From the NCBI RefSeq assembly GCF_900111515.1, contig NZ_FOHS01000002.1, positions 310,001 through 374,000 of the forward strand: a DNA stretch of 64,000 nucleotides, in the 5' to 3' direction. Shown here one piece after another: positions 45,064 to 54,142 of this stretch (position 1 is the first letter of the stretch; each line of letters begins with the position of its first letter). The stretch is from Hymenobacter actinosclerus (GTDB lineage Bacteria > Bacteroidota > Bacteroidia > Cytophagales > Hymenobacteraceae). The notes beneath the pieces were generated by a model, which worked only from the letters and a program-made list of their open reading frames with translations, had not been told where the DNA came from and did not search any database. The position numbers and the translations under genes were made by a program.

Positions 45064-46086
45064 CTAGCGCATCGGGTACACTTGCTTCAGCGAGTCGGCC
45101 TTGGCGCGGGCGGCTGCGCAGGCGGCTTCGTGGGCCTGCTGCCTGGCTTGGCGGCGGAAGTAGCCGCGCAGCAAAAAGTTGCTTTGCAGGGCCGTCATGC
45201 TCTCGTTGAGCTTGGCCGTGCTCTGGGCCGTGTTGCGCATGGTCTGGCGCAGCTGGCGGGCGGCGGTAGTATCGGTGAGCAGCGTCTGGACCGGGCCGCC
45301 GCCGCGCTCCAGCTGGCGTTGCAGGCCGTTGAGGGTGGCGGCCAGCGTGTCGGATGTGCCGGCCAGCTGCCGGGCGGCGTGCCCGATTTGGTCGGCGAAG
45401 GTGTCGTCGGTGAGCAGGTAGCCCAGCGGCCCCTGGCCCCGGCGCACCCCGGCCGTGAGCTGGCGCACATCGGTAGCGGCGGCGTTGAGCTGGGCCGTGG
45501 CGGCGGCGGCGTTTTGCGCGCTCCGGCGCACGTCGGCCGGCAGCTGCTCGTCGCTGAGCAGCTGCCAGAGGGCCTTGCTGTCGTTGAGCTTGTCGGTGAC
45601 GGCGCGCAGGCCGGTAGTGATGCCCACCAGGTTTTTGTTGGAGATGTCGAGCGTGGCCAGCATGGCGTCGATGCTGGCCTGCTCGCTGGTGGGCAGCACG
45701 TCGCCCGCCTGCACCGCCGGGGCCGCACCAGGACGGGCCGTGAGGTTGATGATGGTGTTGCCCACCAGCCCGTCGGTGCCGATGCTGGCCACCGCGTTGC
45801 GGCGCACGAAGGCCCGCACGTCCTGGTTAAGGTTCAGCTGCACGCGCACGGTCGTGTCGTTTATAATGGTAATGTCCTTCACCGTGCCCACCGTAATGCC
45901 GCCCAGCCGCACGTTGTTGCCCTTGAGCAGGCCCGATACGTTGCGGAAGTCGGCCTGCACCGGCAGGCTGCGCTGAAACAGGTTCTGCTGGCTACCCAGC
46001 AGATACAGGACCACCAGCAGGCAGCCCACTCCCACCACGACGAACAGGCCGAGGCGCACTTGATTGCTGGTGGAGTTACGAGGCAT
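45064..46086 (-). CDS. mlaD: MlaD/MCE-domain lipid-transport protein
   Basis: 340 residues. A single N-terminal membrane segment (LGLFVVVGVGCLLVVLYLLG) is followed by an MCE domain (about 38-120) with VRLGGITVGTV and GLVGNTIINL, then a long helical coiled-coil region with repeated Gln/Ala and Leu to about residue 320. It forms part of a substrate-binding hexameric ring or tube in the periplasm that carries lipids between membranes. It is the last gene of the mlaE-mlaF-mlaD set, separated from mlaF by a large repeat. In Bacteroidota one protein can do the MlaD role; MlaB and MlaC are not in the window. Confidence 0.9.
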   Translation of the reverse strand: MPRNSTSNQVRLGLFVVVGVGCLLVVLYLLGSQQNLFQRSLPVQADFRNVSGLLKGNNVRLGGITVGTVKDITIINDTTVRVQLNLNQDVRAFVRRNAVASIGTDGLVGNTIINLTARPGAAPAVQAGDVLPTSEQASIDAMLATLDISNKNLVGITTGLRAVTDKLNDSKALWQLLSDEQLPADVRRSAQNAAAATAQLNAAATDVRQLTAGVRRGQGPLGYLLTDDTFADQIGHAARQLAGTSDTLAATLNGLQRQLERGGGPVQTLLTDTTAARQLRQTMRNTAQSTAKLNESMTALQSNFLLRGYFRRQARQQAHEAACAAARAKADSLKQVYPMR

Positions 46087-46127
46087 GGCGGAGGGGAAAT
46101 TGGGGGAGGTATTGGAATAAAAGAGCG

Positions 46128-46298
46128 GTCATGCTGAGCGAAGGCGCAGCCGTAGTCGAAGCATCTCGCGGGCAACACTAAACCTGTCGACTGGCTCCCC
46201 CTCTCCTTTTTCGGAGAGGGGGCCGGGGGGTGAGGCGCGACGCCAGAACGAAGCGGTAGAGATGCTTCGACTCCGCCTCCGGCTTCGCTCAGCATGAC
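46128..46298. repeat. Family A palindrome, copy 4, with a family B repeat in its loop
   Basis: Outer arms 46128-46167 (GTCATGCTGAGCGAAGGCGC) and 46252-46298 (GAGATGCTTCGACTCCGCCT) are family A. The loop (46190-46240) carries the family B pair CCCCCTCTCC/GGAGAGGGGGCC. This is one repeat nested in another, in the gap between mlaF and mlaD. Confidence 0.85.
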
Positions 46299-46306
46299 AC
46301 CGTTCT

Positions 46307-47086
46307 TCAAACAAAAAAGTCATTCACCCGCGGGTCTTCGTGCCGGGCCAGCTCCTCGTAGGTGCCCTGGGCGTAGCAGCCGCCGTCGGCCAGCAGGGCG
46401 ATGCGGTCGGCTACGAGGCGCACGCTGTCCATGTCGTGGGAAATGATGAAAGCGGCCGTCTGGTACTGCTGCTGCACCTGGCGGATGAGGCCGCTGATTT
46501 CGCGGGCCGTGATGGGGTCGAGGCCGGTGGTGGGCTCGTCGTAGAGAATGATTTCGGGCCGCAGGATGAGCGTGCGGGCCAGGGCAATGCGCTTGCGTTG
46601 CCCGCCCGATAGCTCGGCCGGCATCTTGTCGATGGTGTTGGCCAGGCCCACGTCTTCCAGCGCCTGCTGCACCAGGTCGGCTTCCTGGCCCCGGCGGTTG
46701 GCCAGCCACTGCCGGCGCAGCGGAAACAGCAGGTTCTCGCGCACCGTCATCGAGTCGTAGAGGGCGTTGCTCTGGAACAGGAAGCCCAGCTTGGCCCGCA
46801 GCTGGTCCATTTCTTCGTGGTCGAGGGTACTGATGTCCTGCCCCAGCACCGTGATGCGGCCGGCATCGGGCCGCAGCAGGCCAATCACGCACTTCACCAG
46901 CACCGATTTGCCCGAGCCCGACTTGCCCAGCACCACCACATTTTCGCCCCGGTGCAGGTTCAGCGAGAAATCCCGCAGCACGTGGTTGTCGCCAAACGAC
47001 TTGCTGATATGCTCCAGCGTCAGCACCACCTCGGCAGGAGCGGTAGTAGAAGCAGGAGCAGCGGTAAGTTCGGTGAGGGTTTGCAT
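46307..47086 (-). CDS. mlaF: ABC transporter ATPase MlaF
   Basis: 259 residues. Walker A VVLGKSGSGKSVLVK (near residue 54), Q-loop FLFQSNALYDS, signature ELSGGQRKRIALART (near 158), Walker B EIILYDEPTTGLDP and the H-loop in FIISHDMDSVRLV are all intact. It powers lipid transport with the MlaE permease. A palindromic repeat lies on each side, so the three mla genes, although in one direction, are each separated by about 180-220 bp. Confidence 0.95.
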   Translation of the reverse strand: MQTLTELTAAPASTTAPAEVVLTLEHISKSFGDNHVLRDFSLNLHRGENVVVLGKSGSGKSVLVKCVIGLLRPDAGRITVLGQDISTLDHEEMDQLRAKLGFLFQSNALYDSMTVRENLLFPLRRQWLANRRGQEADLVQQALEDVGLANTIDKMPAELSGGQRKRIALARTLILRPEIILYDEPTTGLDPITAREISGLIRQVQQQYQTAAFIISHDMDSVRLVADRIALLADGGCYAQGTYEELARHEDPRVNDFFV

Positions 47087-47105
47087 GAGATTTGAGGACT
47101 GTGAA

Positions 47106-47246
47106 AAAGAACGGTCATGCTGAGCGTAACCGGAGGTGAAGTCGAAGCATCTCTACCGCAATGCTAATCCTGATGATTGCCACTGCAACGAAGCAGTAGA
47201 GATGCTTCGACTGCGGCTGCGCCTCCGCTCAGCATGACTGTTCTTT
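47106..47246. repeat. Palindromic repeat family A, copy 5
   Basis: Left arm AAGAACGGTCATGCTGAGCG (from 47106) and right arm GCTCAGCATGACTGTTCTTT (to 47247) with ATCTCTACCGCAATGC inside; the distal parts of the arms differ (CGTAACCGGAGGTGAA against TGCGGCTGCGCCTC). It lies between mlaE and mlaF. Confidence 0.85.
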
Positions 47247-47264
47247 TATCCCGTTTAGTCAGAA

Positions 47265-48023
47265 TCAATTAAAGCCCAGCAGGCTGGTAATCTGCACGGC
47301 CAGCAGGTCGAGAATGAAGATGAGCAGCGACGACACTACCACGGCCGAGTTGGCCGCCGCGCCCACGCCGGCCGTGCCTTTGCTGGCGTAGTAGCCTTTG
47401 TAGCAGCCAATGAGGCCCACCGCGAAGCCGAAGAAGAAGGTCTTGAAAAAGGCCGGCAGCACGTCGGCGAAAGTCAGGCCACTGAGGATGTTGTTGGTAA
47501 ACAGCGCCAGCGTGGTGGTGCCCTGGGCGTTGATGCCCACGTAGGAGGCGAACAGGCCGATGGCATCGGCCAGGATGGTGAGCAGCGGCAGCATGAGCGT
47601 GGTGGCCAGCACCCGCGTCACAACCAGGTACTTAAACGGGTTGGTGCCCGACACTTCCATAGCGTCAATCTGCTCGGTTACCCGCATCGAGCCCAGTTCG
47701 GCCCCGATGCTGGAACCGATTTTGCCCGCGAAGATGAGCCCCGTGATAATCGGCCCCATCTCGCGGATAATGGTCAGCCCCACCATCGTCGGAATCCACG
47801 ATTCGGCCCCGAACTGGGCCATGGTGGGCCGGGTTTGCAGCGTGAGCACGAGCCCCATGATAAAGCCCGTGATGCCCACCATCGGCAGCGACTGGTAGCC
47901 CACCACGTAGCACTGATAAAAAAACTCGCGCACCTCGTAGCGCGGCCGGAACCCCTCGCGGAAGAACCGCCCGGCAAACTGGGCAATGGCGCCAGTTTCG
48001 GCAAGAAAGGGACTGTTGAACAC
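47265..48023 (-). CDS. mlaE: ABC transporter permease MlaE
   Basis: 252 residues from a GTG at 48023 (VFNSPFLAETGAIAQF); a TTG further upstream would give 275, but its added residues do not look like MlaE. The permease has five membrane segments and the family signature GAELGSMRVTEQIDAMEVSG (near residue 130) and NPFKYLVVTRVLATTLMLPLL, in outline. It forms the inner-membrane channel of the lipid transporter with MlaF and MlaD. It is the first gene of the set. Confidence 0.92.
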   Translation of the reverse strand: MFNSPFLAETGAIAQFAGRFFREGFRPRYEVREFFYQCYVVGYQSLPMVGITGFIMGLVLTLQTRPTMAQFGAESWIPTMVGLTIIREMGPIITGLIFAGKIGSSIGAELGSMRVTEQIDAMEVSGTNPFKYLVVTRVLATTLMLPLLTILADAIGLFASYVGINAQGTTTLALFTNNILSGLTFADVLPAFFKTFFFGFAVGLIGCYKGYYASKGTAGVGAAANSAVVVSSLLIFILDLLAVQITSLLGFN

Positions 48024-48177
48024 GAGGCGAGGGGTGAGACGTAACCGATGGGGACAGTGGTCCGCCACAAAGGACCGGCGTTGCGCCGGCAACGGGTATG
48101 CTAAAGGTCAAATCCGGCCCATGACATTCATCAAAGGATGAGCCCGGAGAAGTTGGCTTCCTTTATCAGACCCGGCC

Positions 48178-48486
48178 CTATATTGTCTGCTCCCGGATGG
48201 CGTTGATAATCTGGTCGGCGGCCTCGTCGCTGGATATGCCGTAGCCGTTGACCAGCGTGCCTTTAAGGTTGAAGCGGGCCGAGGAAATGGCATACAGCAC
48301 GGCCGAGTCGGCCGGGTCGCTGGCGCCCTCGAAGCGGAAGTGCTGGTCGACCACGAACTCGTGGGGCGCCAGCTGAATGGCCGAGCGCTGGCCGGCCAGG
48401 TAGGGACCGTTCAGGTTGAAATCCTCGGTGTAGCCTTCCTTTTTGAGCAGCGCCAGGGTTTGCGAAAGGGTGCGGAGCGTGTGCAT
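48178..48486 (-). CDS. Small conserved Bacteroidota protein, often misnamed phosphoribosylpyrophosphate synthetase
   Basis: 102 residues from the ATG at 48486 (MHTLRTLSQTLALLKKEGYTED). The order KKEGYTEDFNL, FVVDQHFRFEG, DSAVLYAIS and LKGTLVNGYGI is that of a common 100-residue family in the phylum. Public annotation often calls it phosphoribosylpyrophosphate synthetase, but there is no PRPP-binding loop or room for the enzyme, so the name is not supported. No membrane segments. It lies upstream of mlaE on the same strand; the function is unknown. Confidence 0.8.
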   Translation of the reverse strand: MHTLRTLSQTLALLKKEGYTEDFNLNGPYLAGQRSAIQLAPHEFVVDQHFRFEGASDPADSAVLYAISSARFNLKGTLVNGYGISSDEAADQIINAIREQTI

Positions 48487-49076
48487 GAATCGGGGGGTAA
48501 AAGAGCAGTCAAATCCGGGGAAAGCTTCCGCCGTTATCCGCCCGGCGCCATCGGTTGGGCCGGCAAAAACGGCCCTAGCCTGGCGAAGAGCAGTTGACAG
48601 CAACAGCCGCCCCGGTAACCAGAGCAGTAGCGGCTCCCAGGCAACAAGAGTAAAAGTCGGCCCCCGCGCTCGGCTTCGGCATGATGAGAATCACGCGTTC
48701 CGGCAATTCTCATCATGCCGGGGTTGATTATGTTCGCCGACTTTTACTCTTGTTGCCAGGCATTGCACGCCGCTCCCTGCCCCGCCTTCCGGCTAATAGA
48801 AGGGTGAAAGGCCCCCGTGAGGGCAGGGCAGGGCAGGGGCCGGCCCGCAGCAGCGGCGGCTTAGGCACCGATAGGCTTCGGGGCCGTAGTAGGGTAGATC
48901 CGGGCTGCCGTTTGCAAAGCCGGTAAAAGCCGGCTGAATTATGATCTGTAAAAAGCTCGCTCCGCACCGCTGCTACTCAGTGAAAGCAGTCACGATACCT
49001 CACCTGGTCAATGCGTCTGGCCAGCGTGACATTCACTGCAATTCCCGGAATTCCAACACCTAGAAACCACCGCGCC
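48487..49076. other. Long divergent intergenic region
   Basis: 590 bp between the small gene and the MFS transporter. The main feature is a nested palindrome at 48640-48757. Downstream of it up to 49076 there are only short, unconvincing open frames and a Bacteroidota-type start context. I see no gene. Confidence 0.5.
48640..48757. repeat. Nested palindrome of two perfect inverted repeats
   Basis: Outer pair: 22 bp, GGCAACAAGAGTAAAAGTCG plus GC (48640-48661) with its exact reverse complement at 48736-48757. Inner pair: 15 bp CGGCATGATGAGAAT (48677-48691) with ATTCTCATCATGCCG (48706-48720). The whole unit could form a cruciform or an RNA hairpin. It has no similarity to family A. Confidence 0.85.
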
Positions 49077-50252
49077 ATGAGTGAAAAAACCGCTGCCGAA
49101 AAAACCACCGGCGTATTTCCGTGGCTGCTCATGCTGCTCATGTCGTCGGTCACGTTCGTGGGCATATTGTCCGAGCTGATGCCTTCGGGAGTGCTGCCGC
49201 AAATGATGGCCGACCTGAAGATCAGCGAAGCCCAGGGCGGTAATCTGGTGGGCTACTACGCTATTGCGTCGGCCATTTTCGCCATCCCGCTCGTCTCGCT
49301 CACAATGCAGTTCAACCGTAAAACGCTGCTGCTGATTTTGCTCGGCGGATTTGCGGTTTCCAACATTGTGGCCGGCTTCCTGGATAGTTACGGGCTGATT
49401 ATTTTCCTGCGCGTTATCGGCGGCATTTGCGCCGGGGTGATGTGGCCGATGATTGCCGCCTACGGCATGCGGCTGGTAAGCGAGCAGGCGCACGGCAAAG
49501 CCATTGCCGTTATTATGGCCGGCAACACCCTGGGCATCAGCCTGGGCATGCCCCTCATGACGTATATCGGCAACGATTTTGGCTGGCGGATAGCGTTTAT
49601 CGCGCTGGGCGGGGCCATCTTGGTTATTGCCCTGCTCAGCGTTTTCGCCCTGCCTTCCACGCCCGGCGAAAAGCTGGCCCCCACCTCGTCGCCCCTGGCC
49701 CTGTTTAAAATTCCATCCGTCCTGATTATCCTGCTGCTTACCCTGCTGGGCGTGGTGGCGCACTACGGCGTGTATGTGTACATCACCAGCCTGGTCGATG
49801 AAATCCGGCTGGCCGGCGGCATAGAACGAGCCCTGCTGCTTTTCGGGGCAGGGTCGCTGATTTCGGTGTTGCTGGCCATAAAGTACACCGACGAGCACCT
49901 GCGGCTGCTGACCATCGCCATGTTTGCCTTCCTGATTATCTCGATGACGGTGTTTCTGCTCTTCGGCCGCACGAGCGGCATAGCGCATTTCGCTTTCTTC
50001 CTGTGGGGCCTCTCGTTTGGCCCCCTGGTAACGCTGTTGCAGGCCGCCGTAAGCCGGCAGGTAGAAACGGCCAAAGACGTGGCCACCTCGGTGCAGTCGT
50101 CGGCCTTTAATTTATCCATCATGGTGGCCACCTCCGCCGCGGGGCTGCTGCTCGGCCTGTATTCCCCTATGAGCCTGCTGTATCTGGCCATTGCCCTAGC
50201 TGTTCCAGGTTTACTTATTTCCTTTTTTGCAAAGAAAGCATTGGGTCACTAA
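49077..50252 (+). CDS. Major facilitator superfamily transporter
   Basis: 391 residues from the ATG at 49077 (MSEKTAAEKTTGVF). Twelve membrane segments. The early LSELMPSGVLPQMMADLKISEAQGGNLVGYYAIASAI, in outline, and FLRVIGGICAGVMWP match the arabinose-efflux/DHA1 group. It likely exports or imports a small polar solute in exchange for protons. It converges on a cytosine-deaminase-like gene; the pair are separated by a bidirectional terminator, so any link (a nucleobase transporter) is only suggested. Confidence 0.88.
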   Translation: MSEKTAAEKTTGVFPWLLMLLMSSVTFVGILSELMPSGVLPQMMADLKISEAQGGNLVGYYAIASAIFAIPLVSLTMQFNRKTLLLILLGGFAVSNIVAGFLDSYGLIIFLRVIGGICAGVMWPMIAAYGMRLVSEQAHGKAIAVIMAGNTLGISLGMPLMTYIGNDFGWRIAFIALGGAILVIALLSVFALPSTPGEKLAPTSSPLALFKIPSVLIILLLTLLGVVAHYGVYVYITSLVDEIRLAGGIERALLLFGAGSLISVLLAIKYTDEHLRLLTIAMFAFLIISMTVFLLFGRTSGIAHFAFFLWGLSFGPLVTLLQAAVSRQVETAKDVATSVQSSAFNLSIMVATSAAGLLLGLYSPMSLLYLAIALAVPGLLISFFAKKALGH

Positions 50253-50350
50253 AGAACGTCATGCTGAGCTTGCCGAAGCATCTCTACCGCTTCGTTGGAC
50301 GACTGCTACGAAGCGGTAGAGATGCTTCGACAAGCTCAGCATGACGTTCT
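50252..50350. repeat. Palindromic repeat family A, copy 6
   Basis: Arms 50253-50295 (AGAACGTCATGCTGAGCTTG to CGCTTCG) and 50308-50350 form a near-perfect hairpin. It follows the MFS gene stop codon directly. Confidence 0.88.
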
Positions 50351-50388
50351 GAATGAATCCAAATAGTTATACCATTTCCAAAATACAG

Positions 50389-50418
50389 AAGGCCGTTATC
50401 AATATTGATAACGGCCTT
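50389..50418. terminator. Bidirectional terminator between convergent genes
   Basis: AAGGCCGTTATCAAT (50389-50403) and ATTGATAACGGCCTT (50404-50418), a perfect 30-bp palindrome, followed by CCTTTTT on the plus strand and by a T-rich stretch on the minus strand. It lies between the MFS transporter and deaminase genes. Confidence 0.88.
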
Positions 50419-50451
50419 CCTTTTTCCTTCAAATGCCAAGCAGAAACGAAT

Positions 50452-51696
50452 CTAAAACTTCAGCGGAATATCGTACGCCGGCTCCTGGCGGCGGAACAGG
50501 AAATTGCCGTTGCGCACGGAGGCCAGCACATCCACTCTTTTGCGAATGGCTTCAAACACGGATGACTCGTTGAGCACGATGAAGTTGGCGGGCTTGCCTG
50601 CTTCCAGGCCGTATTCCTTGTCCAGCATCATGGTTTTGGCGCTGTTGTAGGTAATCAGATTAAAAGCAGTTTCCAGTTCCTCGAAGGAGGCCACCTGCGA
50701 CAAATGAATACCGTTGTCGAGGATGTTCATCAGGTTGCCGTTGCCCAGCGGATACCAGGGGTCGTTGATGGAATCCTGGGCGAAGGAGACGTTGATGCCG
50801 CCTTCTAGAAACTCCTTTACCCGCGTCAGGCCCCGGCGCTTGGGGTACGTGTCCTGGCGGCCTTGCAGGTAGGCGTTTTCGGTGGGGCAGGCAATGAAAT
50901 TCATCCCACTGGCTTTAAACAGGCTCATCATGCGGAACGCGTAGGCGTCGTCGGCACTGCCGAAGGAGCAGGTGTGGCTGGCCGTCGTTTTGGGGCCGAT
51001 GCCCTCGATCATCACCAGGGCATTGAGCAGTTCCACGAAGCGCGCCATGGGGTCGTCGGTTTCGTCGCAGTGCACGTCAAACATTTTGTCGTGCCTGAGG
51101 GCCAGCTCCACGATGCTGTGCACCGACTTCTCGCCGATTTCGCGGGCCCACTCGAAGTGCGGGATGCCGCCCACGCAATCCGCGCCCATCTTCAGGCCTT
51201 CCTCCACCAGCTCGTAGCCGCCCTTGTAGGCGTACATGCCTTCCTGCGGAAAAGATACAATCTGGATGGTGACGGTGTCTTTCAGCTCCTCGCGCAACTC
51301 CAGCATCACCTCCAGGCCCAGCAGCTTGGGGTCGGTTACGTCGATGTGGGTGCGAATAAACTGCACGCCCTGCGAAACCTCTTCCCGGATGGCCGCCAAC
51401 GCCCGTTCCCGGGCATCTTCCCTGGTCTGGGATTTCTTGATGTCGTGCCAGCGGGCAATGCCTTCAAACAGCGTCCCGGACTTAATTTTCCCGCCGTCGT
51501 TACGGCCCGTGTACACGTAGTCGAGGTGCAGGTGCGGGTCGACGTAGGGCGGCAGCACGAGTTTGCCGCCGAGGTCGATTTCCTCCTCGCACTTGGGCAA
51601 ACCAGTTCCGATATGCGTTATTTTTCCGTTTTCCACCACCATTTCGGTGGCGTCGTCGTGGCGATAAAACTTCGCGTTGAAGAATTTCTTTTTCAT
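50452..51696 (-). CDS. Cytosine-deaminase-like amidohydrolase
   Basis: 414 residues from the ATG at 51696 (MKKKFFNAKFYRHDD). The metal-dependent amidohydrolase fold has the HxH in VDPHLHLDYVY (near residue 58), the Zn/Fe-binding His in FDVHCDETDD (near 210), the Glu in ETDD, the distal SHTCSF and the Asp in SFAQDSINDPW, in the order of cytosine deaminase CodA. Substrate could be cytosine, isoguanine or another amino-pyrimidine. It lies in a stretch with pyrimidine synthesis genes, which supports a salvage role. Confidence 0.85.
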   Translation of the reverse strand: MKKKFFNAKFYRHDDATEMVVENGKITHIGTGLPKCEEEIDLGGKLVLPPYVDPHLHLDYVYTGRNDGGKIKSGTLFEGIARWHDIKKSQTREDARERALAAIREEVSQGVQFIRTHIDVTDPKLLGLEVMLELREELKDTVTIQIVSFPQEGMYAYKGGYELVEEGLKMGADCVGGIPHFEWAREIGEKSVHSIVELALRHDKMFDVHCDETDDPMARFVELLNALVMIEGIGPKTTASHTCSFGSADDAYAFRMMSLFKASGMNFIACPTENAYLQGRQDTYPKRRGLTRVKEFLEGGINVSFAQDSINDPWYPLGNGNLMNILDNGIHLSQVASFEELETAFNLITYNSAKTMMLDKEYGLEAGKPANFIVLNESSVFEAIRKRVDVLASVRNGNFLFRRQEPAYDIPLKF

Positions 51697-51837
51697 CGGT
51701 GGGTTTTTTAGGTGAACAGTGAGTTGCAAGCGTAATCGGGGTGACTTTAAAGTCGGTGTACAGGCCCTAAAGACGAAACTCTTTGCGTTGCATCGTTGAA
51801 CCCTGCGCAATAGCAGGCTTCAGGTAGGCCTAATCGG

Positions 51838-52041
51838 TTAGTCGACTGCGGGCAAACGAGGCGAACCGGTGTAGTAGGGGCCTTTATCCAGCGTCATGGT
51901 CGCGTCGGCCTCCCGTTCCAGCTGCTGGCTGGCCGGGTCGAGGGCGGGCAGGAACTCCATCGGGCGCGGGAACGGGGTTTTGAGGGCTTTGGAAGGGGGG
52001 TGGCCCGGGGGGCGCTGGGATACGGGATGGGTAGTTTTCAT
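51838..52041 (-). CDS. Possible small Pro-rich protein
   Basis: 67 residues from the ATG at 52041 (MKTTHPVSQRPPGHP). Hydrophilic, Pro/Arg-rich, no signal or membrane segment and no recognised family; the end GPYYTGSPRLPAVD is hydrophilic. The length and lack of homology signals make this a weak prediction. Confidence 0.35.
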   Translation of the reverse strand: MKTTHPVSQRPPGHPPSKALKTPFPRPMEFLPALDPASQQLEREADATMTLDKGPYYTGSPRLPAVD

Positions 52042-52734
52042 CGTGCGGAAGAAAGGAGGGCAGGGGAGCAGCAACCGGCGCGCAGGGGGCGCGCGACGGG
52101 CAAAGACCGGGTGGCAGCAGGGTATGGTAAAGAACCTCATTCGCGGGCCGGGATTCCATGACGAGGGTTCCGGCAACGGATGATATGTGTCAACTGCCTC
52201 AATAGCTGCCCCTCACCCGCCCGCTGGCCCGCGCCGGAGCAGGCTGTGCGGCTGGGCGAGGAGCAGCGCCGGCCCGGAAACCGGGCGCAGAGGCCACGGG
52301 TGCTACCGCGCCGCATGCAGTGCTTGGCAGGCTGCGTTCGGGGCAAATCCCCTTTCTTTGTGGCATACCTCCATATCCCCAAACCGCTGACTGCATCCGG
52401 CAGGTACTCGCCGAATAGTTCGCCGACAAGCCCGTGCGGCAGGCGCAGGTGTATGGCACATGCAGCAGTTTCTGCGAAGCAAAATGATGGCCGGCCTGGT
52501 TTTTTACATGCTGCTGCAAACCGGCCTGAAGCGGCAGTTTGAAACGCTGAGCCGGGCTGCCACGCACGTGTCAGCCGAAACGCCGACGCTTTGGACCAGC
52601 ATGAGCCGGCTGGTTACCAACCGTTTTCTCAAACCCCACCGCACCCGAAATTTTCCGGACTGCTAGTTCCGGCCTACCACTGGTTTTGGAGAAAGTACCT
52701 GCCACCCCTGACCGCCAATTTGCCCCTGCTGCCA
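52042..52734. other. Long stretch without a supported gene
   Basis: About 690 bp between the small putative gene and pyrD. Short frames (for example 52460-52666 on the plus strand) lack start context and family signatures. It may be an eroded gene or contain the pyrD promoter. I see no repeat or RNA signature. Confidence 0.5.
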
Positions 52735-53769
52735 ATGTATAAAACCCTCGTTAAGCCGCTGCTTTTCAACCTCGATGCGGAGCGCGCCCACCACCTCGTT
52801 TTCGACAACCTACGCCGCGCCGCGCGGGTGCCGGGCACGCCGGCCCTGCTCCGGGCACTCTACGGTTTCCAGCACCCCAGCCTGGAGCGCGAGGTTTTCG
52901 GGCTGAAATTTCCCAATCCGGTGGGCCTGGCCGCCGGCTTTGATAAGAACGCGGCCCTGACCGACGAGCTGGCTTCGCTGGGCTTCGGCTTCGTGGAAAT
53001 CGGGACGGTGACGCCCCGGCCGCAGCCCGGCAACCCCACCCCGCGCCTGTTCCGGCTGCCGCAGGACGAGGCCCTGGTGAACCGCATGGGCTTCAACAAC
53101 GAGGGAACGGCCGTGGTGGCGGCGCGCCTGGCCCGGCGGCGCAACCGGCAGCTGCTCATCGGCGGCAACATCGGCAAGAACAAGGACACGCCCAACGAGC
53201 GCGCCGCCGACGATTACGTGGCCGGCTTCGAGGCGCTGGCCGAGCTGGTCGACTACTTCGTGGTGAACGTAAGCTCGCCCAACACGCCCGGTCTGCGCGA
53301 GTTGCAGGAAAAAAAGCCGCTCATTGAGCTCTTGCAGCAGGTGCAGGCCCGCAACCTGGCCCGCGCCACGCCGCGCCCGCTGCTGCTCAAAATCGCGCCC
53401 GACCTCACCGATTCGCAGCTCGACGACATTCTGGAAATAGCCCGCGAAACCCAGCTAAGCGGCCTGGTGGCCACCAACACCACCATCAGCCGCGACAACC
53501 TGCGCACCGAGTCCGGCCACGTGGCCAGCCTGGGTGCGGGCGGCCTGAGCGGGCGGCCGCTACGGGCCCGGGCCACCGAAGTCATCCGCTACCTGCACCG
53601 CAAATCCGACGGCGGGCTGCCCATTATCGGCGCGGGCGGCATCCATTCGGCCGCCGATGCGCAGGAGAAGCTGGCCGCCGGCGCGACGCTGATTCAGCTG
53701 TATACCGGCTTCATTTATGAAGGCCCGGCGCTGGTGAGCCGGATAAACCGCAGTCTGGTGCGGGGCTAA
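52735..53769 (+). CDS. pyrD: Dihydroorotate dehydrogenase, class 2
   Basis: 344 residues from the ATG at 52735 (MYKTLVKPLLFNLDAE). N-terminal helices of about 40 residues mark the membrane-associated, quinone-dependent class. FMN-barrel motifs: VGLAAGFDKNA, FVEIGTVTPRPQPGNP, NRMGFNNEG, and the catalytic Ser in VVNVSSPNTPGLR (near residue 175), plus PIIGAGGI. It oxidises dihydroorotate to orotate, fourth step of pyrimidine synthesis. Upstream frame has no suitable start. A terminator follows. Confidence 0.95.
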   Translation: MYKTLVKPLLFNLDAERAHHLVFDNLRRAARVPGTPALLRALYGFQHPSLEREVFGLKFPNPVGLAAGFDKNAALTDELASLGFGFVEIGTVTPRPQPGNPTPRLFRLPQDEALVNRMGFNNEGTAVVAARLARRRNRQLLIGGNIGKNKDTPNERAADDYVAGFEALAELVDYFVVNVSSPNTPGLRELQEKKPLIELLQQVQARNLARATPRPLLLKIAPDLTDSQLDDILEIARETQLSGLVATNTTISRDNLRTESGHVASLGAGGLSGRPLRARATEVIRYLHRKSDGGLPIIGAGGIHSAADAQEKLAAGATLIQLYTGFIYEGPALVSRINRSLVRG

Positions 53770-53877
53770 CCAGGGCGGCGTGTGTTGCCGTGGCTAGGCC
53801 GCAGCTGAAAGCCGACAGTCCCTCCGGACTCGGGTAAACTACACCACCCGATACCACTGGTGCCGGCCGGAAATCAA

Positions 53878-53912
53878 ACAGCCCCTGGGCTACCGGGTAG
53901 TTCAGGGGCTGT
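53878..53912 (+). terminator. Terminator downstream of pyrD
   Basis: ACAGCCCCTG (53878-53887) pairs with CAGGGGCTGT (53903-53912), followed by TT then GCC. A clear stem but a short T-run. Confidence 0.6.
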
Positions 53913-54142
53913 TTGCCGCCGCGCCAGGGCGGCCCGCTGCCTAAGGCCGCGGAATAAAGAGCTAAAGTTAAGGGGGATTGTGCCTGCCAGGCAACTGGTG
54001 GCGCAAGCCATAATTTTTTTGGTGGCTAAAAAGAAGCGCAAAGAGTGCGTCGTTTAGCCCGTTAGGTTAAAAAACAAAATCTGAGAAAAGCGGCCCAAGA
54101 AAAATTAACCTTGCCGATGAGTCGCCAAGCGTAACAATGCCG

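Noticed and set aside
48178..48486. Phosphoribosylpyrophosphate synthetase
   Set aside because: About 100 residues with no PRPP-binding motif; the common database name appears to be an error.
52460..52666. A 68-residue frame before pyrD
   Set aside because: No family signature and poor start context. It may be an eroded gene, but there is no positive evidence.
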